Shown piece by piece: positions 55,208 to 64,000 of a stretch of 64,000 nt of DNA (the first letter of the stretch is position 1; each line of letters starts with the position of its first letter). Below the pieces are notes generated by a model. It did no database searches. It was not told where the DNA came from and worked only from the letters and a program-made list of their open reading frames with translations. The stretch spans positions 62,001 through 126,000 of the forward strand of contig JARBJD010000112.1 of the NCBI GenBank assembly GCA_033064195.1, in the 5' to 3' direction. The stretch is from Blattamonas nauphoetae (taxonomy: Eukaryota > Preaxostyla > Oxymonadida). Both the position numbers and the translations under genes were made by a program.

Positions 55208-58200
55208 TCAGGTCCAACTCAACAGTATTTCATTCGTCACCTCGAGTAGATCGTCATATTCTCGTTTCCTTTCTCTCTTCCAATCTTGTGACAAACAGGA
55301 CGATGATTTTAATGCCACTGTTCCACACAGAGCGAGAGCGAGCGATTTGGATACAGAGAAGTCAGCGGATGGATGGAAAGACGAGCTGACGTGAGGACGG
55401 AACAGACAAGCGATTGCGTTTCGGAACATAGTCTGTGGTGAAGAGCTTGTTCTCTCAGTCGCATCAGAATGTTCGTCAGCGTCGACACAAACAGAGCTGA
55501 CCGAATTGTCGGCGCGGAAGAGAGAGAGGAGGAGGACGAAGACAGCCGAGCGTGCGACGGGAGACGGGGTGACGAGGCAGCGGGAGATGATGTGGAGAGC
55601 TTCGGAGTACGGCGAGACTGACCCGGATCGAGTTGTGTCGTCGAAGGTGACCATGTCGTCCTTCAGAAGGAGGTCGGTGATCATGCACACGTACTTAACA
55701 GCAGAAACAAGGTCGACCTCCTCTTTGTGCATCTTGAGGCGAGTGGACGGAGGGAACGCCATGTCGTTTGTCTTCTGGGCATCAGCGTGGGGAGGGATGG
55801 AGAGAGGGAAGCAGGAAAACAGATTTGTGAAGTGTCCTCCACGTCCTCCGCTGGACGCTCCTCCCCATTCTGAGCCTCGTCCACCAAACGACTTCTGCAG
55901 CGAGAACTGTCGGAACTCGTCCATCGCGTCGAAGTTCTCGTCGTCTTCTTCGTCTTGAAGTTGAGTTGTGAGGTCAGTCGCTTGTCCTTCCTCCGCCTCC
56001 GACGGGACACTGTCGGAGAATGGAGTGGGTGTGTCTTGGAGTGTGAAGGACGACGAGCGTGCAAGTGAAGACTGGCCGCGAGGGAGTGACGGTGATGAGA
56101 TGGCCAGTACACGCTGTGAGACTGGTCTCGAGCCGAGTCGTTGGAACGTGCCCGGCGTGCTGGGAGCTGGTGGAGTGGTGGTCTGTGTCGATATGGACGG
56201 GGAAATGGTGGGTGTCTGCTTGAGGTGTGGCGACTCTGACTTGTGATCGTCCATCGCACTGGACGGGGAAGGAGTGTCGAGCTCCTCGTCTGTGGCGTTT
56301 TCTGTGGTCTCTTCTTTTGTGTGGGTGATCGGGTTTCCGTGCAAATCGAGTGTGTTGTCGTGGGACGAAAGGATGAACGACGACACTCGCTCGTCTCTGA
56401 ACTTCGTCTCGTCGAAGTCCGCATCTGCCGACGTTTTGATCACATTCCACCTGCCCACCACGCTCTGCATGTTGCAGAAGCTGTTGGGCGGTCTCTGCTT
56501 CAGCTTGATCGCGGTGTTGAGGTGGAGATAGAGCGAGGCACGTGTGGTTTCGAAGTCAGCTGACTCTTCCTTCCACAGCTGGATCATGGCCGTGCACACT
56601 GCACATCCAGACTGCCTCGAATGGCGGTTTTGACTGTGAAAGCTCGCCAGCTCGTTCCACTTCTTCTCGCGAGCGTGTTTTCTCTCTGCGTACTGCGACA
56701 TTCGCTTGATCAGGACCGACATCTCCATCTTGACATCTTCGCGTGCGTCGGGAGATGAAGCAGAAGTGTTCAACTTGGCGATGCGGGTGAGAGTGGCTTT
56801 CGTCGGGGCGAAGGGGAGAGATGCGAGGGAGAGTGGGGGCATGTCGTGCAGGAACACCTTGAAGAGATGGTTCAGCACATCGAAGTTGTCCTTCGTTGTG
56901 GCGGAGCGGTTGTAGCGGTTGATCTGGTTTTGGTACAGGAACGAGCGAGGGCCGATCGAGAGAGGGAATATTTGGTTGGAGGCGAAGAGTGGGATGAGCG
57001 AGCCAAGCGACACAATGACACAGTGAGCCTTTGGGAACGAGATTGGATGAGACAGGGCAGACTCGATGCGGCTGATCGAGACGAGAGGGACTGGGGATTG
57101 GGTCTTCTGCCGCGGAGCAGATCGGGCGAGAAGGGAGTCATCAGGCTGGACAGTCGACGAGAGCGGGTATACCGTGGAGAGGAAAGGGGCGACGTTGAAG
57201 AAGGAGAAGACCAGCGCGATGCCGTTCTTGTCTTTGAAGGAGAGCAGGCGAGCTTTCGACGAGTGGATGAGAGTGTAGATGAGGACGAAGGACGTGGTGC
57301 AGATCTTCACGCAGTAATCAATCACCAACAACTCGAACTCAGCATGCTCAGCAAACTGCTCGCTCGACTCCCGTCCTGCTGCGGTGCGCTGGATGGTGTG
57401 GATGAGAGAGACGCTCTGGCTGACGATGGAGGAGAGGATGTTTTCGAGTTCTGAATGTCGAAGGACTCAGCGAGGCCCTGCTCGAGATAGCCGAACAATC
57501 GTCCGAGGCATTCGATCCGCTTCATCAGCTCTTCGGCGAGGAGAAGGGGTTGGATACCGCAAACAGAGATATCGCAAACTGAGAACAATCATCGATTCCT
57601 CGCATGGTGTCGATATGCGGTGCTGCTGGTGTGGCTTCCAGTTGTTCGGCGGAGAGAGCAGGCGGTCGTTCAGCAGAGCCTGTTGTTGTTTTGATTCCTC
57701 CCGTTTTCCGTCACTCATCCGACGCGAGCAATTGGGCGACGTTCTCGACAGAGTGCTGATTGACGAGGAAGAGGACAGGGACGTTCTCCTCCATCAGCAC
57801 GTCGATGTAATACTCGCCCGCCTTCACGTGCGACAGCGAAGACGTGAACACGAGTCGCAGGTGGGAGAGAGTCGGCGCAGGCTGGAGGATGACCAGCGGG
57901 GGATGGAGGAGCGTGCTTGTGATGGTGCCCTGAGTCGTTGCGGGGTCGAACATCGCCCAAAAGGCGCCGCTGTTGATTGGAAGGAAGGGGATGGGAAGAC
58001 ACCCCAGCTCTCGCTCCGATTCGAGCAGGGCCTCCAACCACGACGACTTCTCCCCACAGCCATACTTGGTCAGTGTGGCCTCCTTCACCATTCTTCCGAC
58101 GATCGAAAGAAGCGAGTGCCCCCGCTTGACAGCCACTGTCAGAATCTGAGCATCCTCAAAATCCGTTGAGTGCGCTTCGGTGTCGTAGTCTGTGATTTGA

Positions 58201-60138
58201 GGCTTGCTCGATACCTTCGAGTGCTTGGCTGTTGACTTGCCTTGTTTGGAAAGAGCGTCCTTCACGTTCTGCTCGCTCTGTATTCTGTCGCGGATGAGGG
58301 TGTGCAGGAATGTTGTCGCGGATGAGGGTGTGCAGGAATGTTGTCGCGGATGAGGGTGTGCAGGAATGTTGTCGCGGTGTGCTCGAAGTAATGCAGCTTC
58401 GACATGTTCTCGCCCTCCTTCACGTCCAGCCCGTCCTTCTTTGCCTGCGACATCGCTCGATCCCAATCGGCGAGGGAGAGTGGATCACCCAAATCTCGTC
58501 CTGACCCGTCCGCGTCTTCCGCTGTCCACTTCACTGTGTCGTCGCTGTGTGCACGGAACGGATTCGGAAGAGGATGCTGTGTTGTGTGCTGAGGATCGTC
58601 CTTGGTTTGCTCGGACGGTGATTCTGGCCTGGCATCGATGTTCTCTGAGGTCGTGCGTGGGGATGTCTTCGTCGGAGATGTTCCACTGATCAAACGTGTC
58701 CCATCCATTGGTGTGTCTGGTGTGCGGGTTGGAGTTGGCTGAGGGTGACATGTTGTGGGAGAAGAAGTCCAGCGAGGACATCGCCCAGAACGAGGATGGT
58801 GGGAGGATGAACGGCGACAGCAGATAGGTCGGTTCGTGCCACGTGAGGGACGTGGAAGTGACGTGTGCTGGCTCGTAGAAAGGCGAGAGGTGGATGTCGG
58901 CGAGGTTGATGGGGTGGAGCAGAGGGAACGAGGGAGGCATCGCACATGGGTGTCTATTGACGAAGGGGTACTAGGCGCTTGTGAGGAGAGGGTGGACGAT
59001 GGACGACGGTTGGAGTTGGAGAGGCTCTGCGGAAGGAGGGGATGAGGTAGTGTTCGATCGAGGCGGGTGACGAGAGGAGGAAGAACAGGTCTCTGCAGCT
59101 ATCGCGGATGTGCGGAGCGGCTGAGCTTCCCACAGCGTTCGCCTCAGCCGCGATAGACGTGCTCATCCAGCTTGTGTCTTCCTTTTCTTGCGATCGGGGC
59201 TGTGTGATGGCCACAGGTGGAGAGCATGCCCCAAAATGAAGCCAGTCCATCGCACCGCAGTGGTAAGCGCTGTCTTGGAGCTGTTTGATGGTATGCGGTG
59301 GGGAGAAGAGAATCAAGTGTCTGAGAAGCGTCATGGCCTGGAGAAGAGGAGGTAGAGTGTGCAGTCCAATCGAGTCGACATCGTCTGTTTGGGAGCGGAA
59401 GGTGACAGGCAGGTCTCCAATTAAAAAAGCTGTGGGACGGGTGTGGAGGGCGACAAGGCGTTCGGTAACAGAAATGAACGGACCTGCTTTTGATTTGATC
59501 GATTGGTGGAGAGGAACCGATGGATGGAGGAGAGAGAAGAGAATGATGGTGGAGTGGATGTGGAGGAAGGAGGAGAGCGATGGATACTCGTCGAGGAGGG
59601 TGATTGGGTATGATGTGATGGACGAGAGAGGAAGAGCGCTCGCCGGTGATGTGTCAATGTTGGTGGAACAGAAATTGGCGAAGTCAATCGAAATTGAGGA
59701 CAGGAATGGGATGGTTGTGGGGGAGAGAGACGGCTGGTGGTGAATAAAGAGGAGAAGGATCTCGATTGCCTAATCCAGCTGCGGCCAAAGTTTGCGTTGC
59801 TCCAGAAAGGAGGCAAGGAGAGAAGGGGTGGAATGGGAGAAGATGAGTGACAATAGTGACAGGGAGAGCAACATGGTTGAGAGTAAGACATTGTTCGGTT
59901 TCTGTGAGGGATTTGGGGTGCAGGATAAAGAGCAGAGTGCCTGTGTGTATGAGACGAGAGCTTTAACCGCAGAAGAGATGAGTATGTTGTGTATCTTTCG
60001 AATTATGGTGATTGAAAGCAAATTTGGAGGCTGAGGAGCGGATCGGAACGGACATTCTATGAAGTGCTTTTCAAATCGTTCGAACTCTGGCGGTTCGAAC
60101 AGATTTTGACGATTGCGGTTTGGTTTCAAGAGAGTCAT
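55208..60138 (-). CDS. Large multi-exon protein of unknown function, frame disturbed
   Basis: Minus-strand coding sequence of roughly 1,500 residues, more G/C-rich than its surroundings. The start is probably ATG 60138 (MTLLKPNRNRQNLF). Last exon: about 57460 to the stop at 55208, with LLVIDYCVKICTTSFVLIYT. Further blocks in order: HTLPPLLQAMTLLRHLILF, DIHLSPFYEPAHVTS, SLADWDRAMSQAKKDG, SSWLEALLESERELGCLPIP and VLMEENVPVLFLVNQHS. Likely introns lie near 58963-58999, 58600-58680, 57650-57720 and 57540. Two places resist splicing. An in-frame TAG at 59770-59772 would need an intron of about 126 nt. The 28-bp minisatellite at 58287-58370 shifts the frame by two bases. The junction near 57460 is also unsettled. 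The gene is either decaying or the sequence has errors there. I recognise no domain. Helical, Leu-rich stretches suggest a large scaffold. Confidence 0.55.
58287..58370 (-). repeat. 28-bp minisatellite, three identical units, inside an exon
   Basis: Three perfect tandem copies of a 28-bp unit (GTCGCGGATGAGGGTGTGCA...). On the minus strand one unit reads TTFLHTLIRD in the expected frame between HYFEHTA and RIQSEQNV. Because 28 is not a multiple of three, three units break that frame, while one or four would preserve it. The unit has no splice donor on the coding strand. Confidence 0.92.
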
Positions 60139-61564
60139 CTTGACAAAATGAATATGAGGCAGCGACCACGGACGATGTGAGTGCATAGTTGGAGTACAGA
60201 AGTGGTGGAGAAGGATCGTCGAATGAAGGATATAGCATTGTTGGGAGACTGAAATAAAACGTGGACAGTTATTGAGATGTTTGTCTCGATTGATTCCTGA
60301 GAGAAGAATCAAAACGAGAGAGATCTGACCGAAGACGGGTCATTCTGTGGAGACTGCGCCAAGCTGCCGGAAAACAGATATTTTCCATCTTTTCCCCATA
60401 TCATAGAAGTATACATGAAGAGAGAGAAAGTGTACGATAATTTCAATCAATTCTTGTGATGGAAGAAGATCGGACTCATTATCATTTCTGAGTGTTGCGA
60501 TGAAAGAGATCAAGTGAAAAGATAAGCTTTTGCCCCCAAAAATTGCTTGATTACAACAAATGAAGTGTTTTGAAACAATAAAAAAGGGGTGTCGATTCTG
60601 AGTGGGAACGACCCAAATCTAGCAGCTTTGTCTTTAAAATCGTTTTTTGAGGTATTGACGAATAGAATGTACTGTATTTCGTTGAAAACGGATGATTGGT
60701 TGTGGAGATGTGACGTCGGAAAGTATACAGTTAATTTGTGTAATTTGCTGTCTGAGGCAACAGCGCACAACACATACCCGATCTCACCAACCTGCGAGAC
60801 GAAGAATGCGTTCTTCTGGGAGATTTCAATGAAAATAGTGTCATACCTTTTGGAAAGGTGGAAGTGGGCGACAACTTTTCCACCCAAAGCCCAATCACTT
60901 GCTTCTCCTTCATTGGGATGAAGAAAACAAAGGGGTAGACACACAAGTCTAAATTTACTGTCGTTTCAAACTACCTGTCACATTCAGGATCATTCGTAAT
61001 TCATTGTTTAACAGAAATTTTCAGGGATTCATTCTTCTCAGACGTCAAATCAGTGAAGAGGTAGTCGGATGGTGACCTACACTTTCACTGTCGGCAAGTC
61101 GTCACACACCTCCTTGCGAATCTCTCTTTCAATTTGATTTACATCCCAACCATAGTCAATTTCTTCTTCTCGGGTCATGGGAAGAACATGCGCGACGAAC
61201 ATTTTGGTGTGATGTCACGAATTATGATGGTGAGGAGACCTGAGAGGAAAGTTCAATCTTTGAATGACGTTCACGACATTTTCTCGAGAGCATTCTCGAA
61301 CTCTTCGTCGAACCGAGAGAAACGACGACACACATAAATGGATAAAGTTAGATTTTCTTTTGTTTCTCTTTTTCAGAATCTCAAAGTATCAACCAGAATT
61401 ACACATTCACCTTTATCGTTTTGAACAATTTCAGTACTCATTACGATATGAAGTTGATGACTCAGAGATTCAATCAGCATAAATATCATCAACCACAGAA
61501 TTCCAGAGATGGAGGACAGAAATCAAATTTGAATCAAAACAAGTGGAGGGAAAGACTAATAATT
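60139..61564. other. Gene-poor region with a decayed repeat
   Basis: No convincing gene is seen here. The segment from about 60498 to 60600 matches the reverse complement of about 54925-55027 (sharing AAAAGATAAG, TTTGAAACAATAAAA and GATTCTG blocks). The following 60640-60740 resembles the MITE core (GTTGAAAACGGATGATTGG against the GTTTTGAATC core). So a degraded family member probably lies at 60.5-60.96 kb. Other short frames look fortuitous. Confidence 0.45.
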
Positions 61565-62105
61565 GTGTCACCAACCCGGCCTTTTTTCTGTGAGGGACCA
61601 TTTTGGTCAAACTAAGAAAAAATAAAATTTGTGAATTATCCTCCCACCCGATCCCGAGAAAACCTCAAAATACCTTTGACGTTACGAATGCACACATTTT
61701 TTTCAACTTTTTGCCCTCATTTCTCCATAACTAGCCATCCGTTTTGAATCAAATAAAATGCATTGTGATCGTAAACATCTCGACAAAATTTGCTCAAAAA
61801 ATAAGCCGATTTTTTTCCTAAGAAGTTTTTATCGAGAAAAATGTGGGTTTTTTTCAATTTTCGCAAATACCCAGAAATTTTAAACCAAAATAATGTTTCA
61901 GTGAAAAAAATCATCAATATCGATTCACTGGTTGTCGAGATATTGCCAAAACGATTGTTTTCTTCTGGCAAAAGGGTGTATTTTGAGGTTTTCTTGGGAT
62001 TGCGAGGGAGTATAATTCTTAAAGTTTTTATTTTTCATAGTTTGACCAATACTGATTTTTCCAGAAAAAGGGCCTAGTTGGTGACATGGGACTACTTGGT
62101 GACAC
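61565..62105. mobile_element. MITE-like element, copy 3
   Basis: About 541 bp, starting GTGTCACCAACCCGG and ending with GGTGACAC. The arms carry TTGGTCAAACTAAGAAAAA on the left and its reverse complement near 62035-62050 on the right, plus the AAAACCTCAAAATAC block. The core ATCCGTTTTGAATCAAATAA is nearly identical to copies 1 and 2. It is 7 kb from copy 2, across the large gene. Confidence 0.85.
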
Positions 62106-62398
62106 ATAAATAAACACTCAGACGCACAAATAGTCACGGAAAACAAGCTCGGAAAAGCAGCTGATCTTCCAGGAACAGCGCTTCAAGAGAAGAATCAAGC
62201 CATGAAGCTGTTGACAATGTTATTCACCACAAAAGTCAACACAAAAATTCTCTCCATTTGGCTCACCGCTCGATTCTGAACAAATTACAGTTTTAATTGA
62301 TCATTTCACTGCTTTTTCTTGACGTAGTTAATCTTTTTCACCTATTTTGGAGAAAAATACAGACACCGAAGAGATCATGGAAGGTAGAATGAAAGGAT
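62106..62398. other. Short unique stretch between MITE copy 3 and the inverted repeat
   Basis: About 290 A/T-rich bases without a convincing reading frame, repeat or RNA gene. Confidence 0.4.
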
Positions 62399-62641
62399 AA
62401 ATGATTTAAATGAGAGCTAGTTGAGTTATCATGTTTAATCGCTCTTTTGGTAGTAGGTTTTACAGCTTTCTTCGCCGTTTTGCGAACCAGGAAGCCCTCT
62501 TCGCGGATTTTTTGAATGCGCTTCCCCTTTTTCGATGCTTTATTTCAGGTGCCCCCTTCTTCATGGTGGTCCAACTTCCATTTCGTGGGGAACGGCAAGT
62601 TACAGTCCTGGTCTTCTTGTATCAGACCGGTTTTCGACCTT
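62399..62641 (+). repeat. Inverted repeat arm, left
   Basis: About 243 bp, the reverse complement of 63549-63791 with only one or two mismatches, seen near the outer end. Read towards the spacer it is Phe/Arg-rich. Read the other way it is rich in Lys and Arg codons (KASKKGKRIQKIREEGF). Confidence 0.95.
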
Positions 62642-63260
62642 CTTGATAATCTCTTCCCGCTCGTTGGGACGTATGTTGTTGTCTATTTCGAGAATATGTG
62701 ACTGGCTCATGTCGAAACAAATGGGGATAGTTGATGGAAGAGATGTGTGGACTCTTTCGCAATCTGGTGATGCGAAGTTCTCTGTGTTCAGCTTTGCAAT
62801 GAGCTCGTTGACCAATCCACAAGAGATAATTGCTATCTTGGCTAGGTCGTTATTAATAGTCATCTAAGGATCAAGCAACAATAAAGCTGCTTTGGACATG
62901 GTCTGGTTGTGAGACGAGATCAGGATGGTAACATAGGTAACGAAGTTGTTCAATGATCCTCCAGATATTTGGGAAAGGCTGGTGAGGATGGCATCTGGAG
63001 ATCGTGATGCATGGTGCGGAATCACAGATCTCATACATTGCACCACTTTCGTCTGTTCGGGCCTTCAAATGGAGGACTATCCCTAACAGTGGTCACGAAC
63101 GACAGTAATACTTGTTCTCGTTCCGATTCAGATAGCTCTTTGATCTCGCTCCAGTCCTCGATGTGAGTAGAACCTTGTGAAGATGACAGAAGAGAGGAGG
63201 ACAAACAAGAGAGCGTTGAATTGGGGGAAGCGTTCGTTGTATTGACAATTGAGTGCATTC
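62642..63260 (-). pseudogene. Broken fragment of an ARM-like repeated protein family
   Basis: Three adjoining minus-strand frames translate in order to SESEREQVLLSFVTTVRD, DAILTSLSQISGGSLNNFV and MTINNDLAKIAIISCGLVNE. The pattern resembles a large family of ARM-like hypothetical proteins that I associate with oxymonads (remembered, not checked). The frame changes near 63060 and a TAG separates LLLDP from MTINND at 62864-62866. No ATG-to-stop gene survives and both ends are cut by, or close to, the inverted repeat arms, so this is a truncated pseudogene. Confidence 0.5.
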
Positions 63261-63548
63261 AGTCCGACTCGACCACAATACGTGTCCGATGGGTCAGACT
63301 TTTGTGTGAAAGAATTGATTTAGATCAAATAGTCGTCCAAACGGAACAGAAACTATCAACCAACATTTATCACATTTTCCATTTCGGAAATGGTTGTATT
63401 ATGAACTATGTCACACCTTTAACTACTCGAACCTTTAACGATAGCTTACCCCTGTGAGTGAGACGACACCTCATCCGTCTCCAAAACCACAGATGAAAGT
63501 TGAACAGAATTCGATGCCCAAGCCAAAAAAGACGCTTGGGACACCAAT

Positions 63549-63791
63549 AAGGTCGAAAACCGGTCTGATACAAGAAGACCAGGACTGTAACTTGCCGTTC
63601 CCCACGAAATGGAAGTTGGACCACCATGAAGAAGGGGGCACCTGAAATAAAGCATCGAAAAAGGGGAAGCGCATTCAAAAAATCCGCGAAGAGGGCTTCC
63701 TGGTTCGCAAAACGGCGAAGAAAGCTGTAAAACCTACTACCAAAAGAGCGATTAAACATGATAACTCAACTAGCTCTCATATAAATCATTT
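63549..63791 (-). repeat. Inverted repeat arm, right
   Basis: Mirror copy of 62399-62641. The whole unit from 62399 to 63791 is therefore a stem of about 243 bp per side and a spacer of about 907 bp. The near-perfect match points to a recent origin or to gene conversion. No flanking target duplication is evident. Confidence 0.95.
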
Positions 63792-64000
63792 AAACTTAAT
63801 TCACACAAATCACAATATCTAGCTCTTTTCTCAACAATCAAGAAGCAGCGAAGAGACATCATTATTCCCTATTCTCTGTCAAGATCCTCATCACTTTGAG
63901 TGATTTTTGAAGATTTTCTCTCTCAAGGGACGACTATCAACACGTTTCGAAGAGTTTAGAAGATCAAATTGTCACACTATGGTTTGACATCTGTTTTTTA
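63792..64000. other. Right edge, no feature seen
   Basis: The last 209 bases are A/T-rich and contain no convincing frame or repeat within this window. Confidence 0.4.

Noticed and set aside
55506-59743. Plus-strand Arg/Glu-rich frames opposite the large minus gene
   Set aside because: They show no domains and have compositions expected of the complement of a Ser/Pro/Leu-rich coding strand.
1-60312. Alternative genetic code (TAG or TAA read as Gln, known in some oxymonads)
   Set aside because: FPPS ends in TAA and UAF1 in TAG exactly at family-typical C-termini, and coding regions lack internal TAA or TAG after splicing, apart from the doubtful 55-60 kb gene.
60510-60944. 144-codon minus-strand frame
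   Set aside because: Part of it resembles a translated MITE core (NQSSVFNEIQ against NQPSVLNQIK), so it is probably a decayed element and not a gene.
1-64000. tRNA, rRNA or CRISPR features
   Set aside because: None was recognised by eye. A tRNA or covariance-model scan was not possible, so absence is not proven.

Overview
The window reads as a gene-dense chromosome segment from a unicellular eukaryote. I infer 57 GT-AG introns of only 29-73 nt. The genes are conserved eukaryotic housekeeping and flagellar genes (UAF1, CSA, PDK1, NELF-C/D, MPP10, DPM1, PP2A-type phosphatase, TBC1D31, CFAP73). The standard genetic code fits, since TAA, TAG and TGA all end recognisable genes. The short introns, the packing and one degraded ARM-like family fragment near 62.6-63.3 kb fit an oxymonad (Preaxostyla) such as Blattamonas. 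That is inference from memory of those proteins, not a search.

Layout. From 1 to 52.6 kb about twenty genes lie almost end to end, alternating strand so that neighbours share tiny head-to-head gaps (26-95 bp, one pair overlapping at its start codons) and short tail-to-tail gaps (one overlap of 38 bp). In order: a large partial coiled-coil protein (-), ESS2 (+), CSA/ERCC8 (+), UAF1/WDR48 (-), a farnesyl-diphosphate-synthase family enzyme (+), a TORTIFOLIA1-like HEAT protein (+), a bacterial-type YqeC protein (-), a PP2A-type phosphatase (+), DPM1 (-), PDK1 (+), MPP10 (-), NELF-C/D (+), a CFAP73-like protein (-), an unknown protein (+), a large WD40 protein (-), a double DEK_C protein (-), a TBC1D31-like protein (+), an ARM-type protein (+), a 2,229-residue disordered protein (-) and a small type I membrane protein (-).

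From 52.8 kb to the end the gene density collapses. This part holds a mariner remnant, several copies of one MITE-like family with long terminal inverted repeats, one large GC-richer gene on the minus strand (55.2-60.1 kb) with an exonic 28-bp minisatellite that upsets its frame, and a pair of near-identical 243-bp inverted repeats enclosing a broken gene-family fragment.

There is no operon logic. The links between genes are thematic: RNA polymerase II and transcription or repair (CSA, UAF1, NELF-C/D, ESS2), signalling (PDK1, PP2A-type), ribosome biogenesis (MPP10), isoprenoid and dolichol-linked metabolism (prenyl synthase, DPM1), and flagellar or microtubule proteins (CFAP73-like, TOG-like, TBC1D31-like). 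The strongest outlier is the spliced YqeC gene, a bacterial family tied to selenium-dependent molybdenum hydroxylases. Gene names come from recognised motifs and remembered family sequences. Exon borders were inferred by hand from frame, GT/AG and family continuity.
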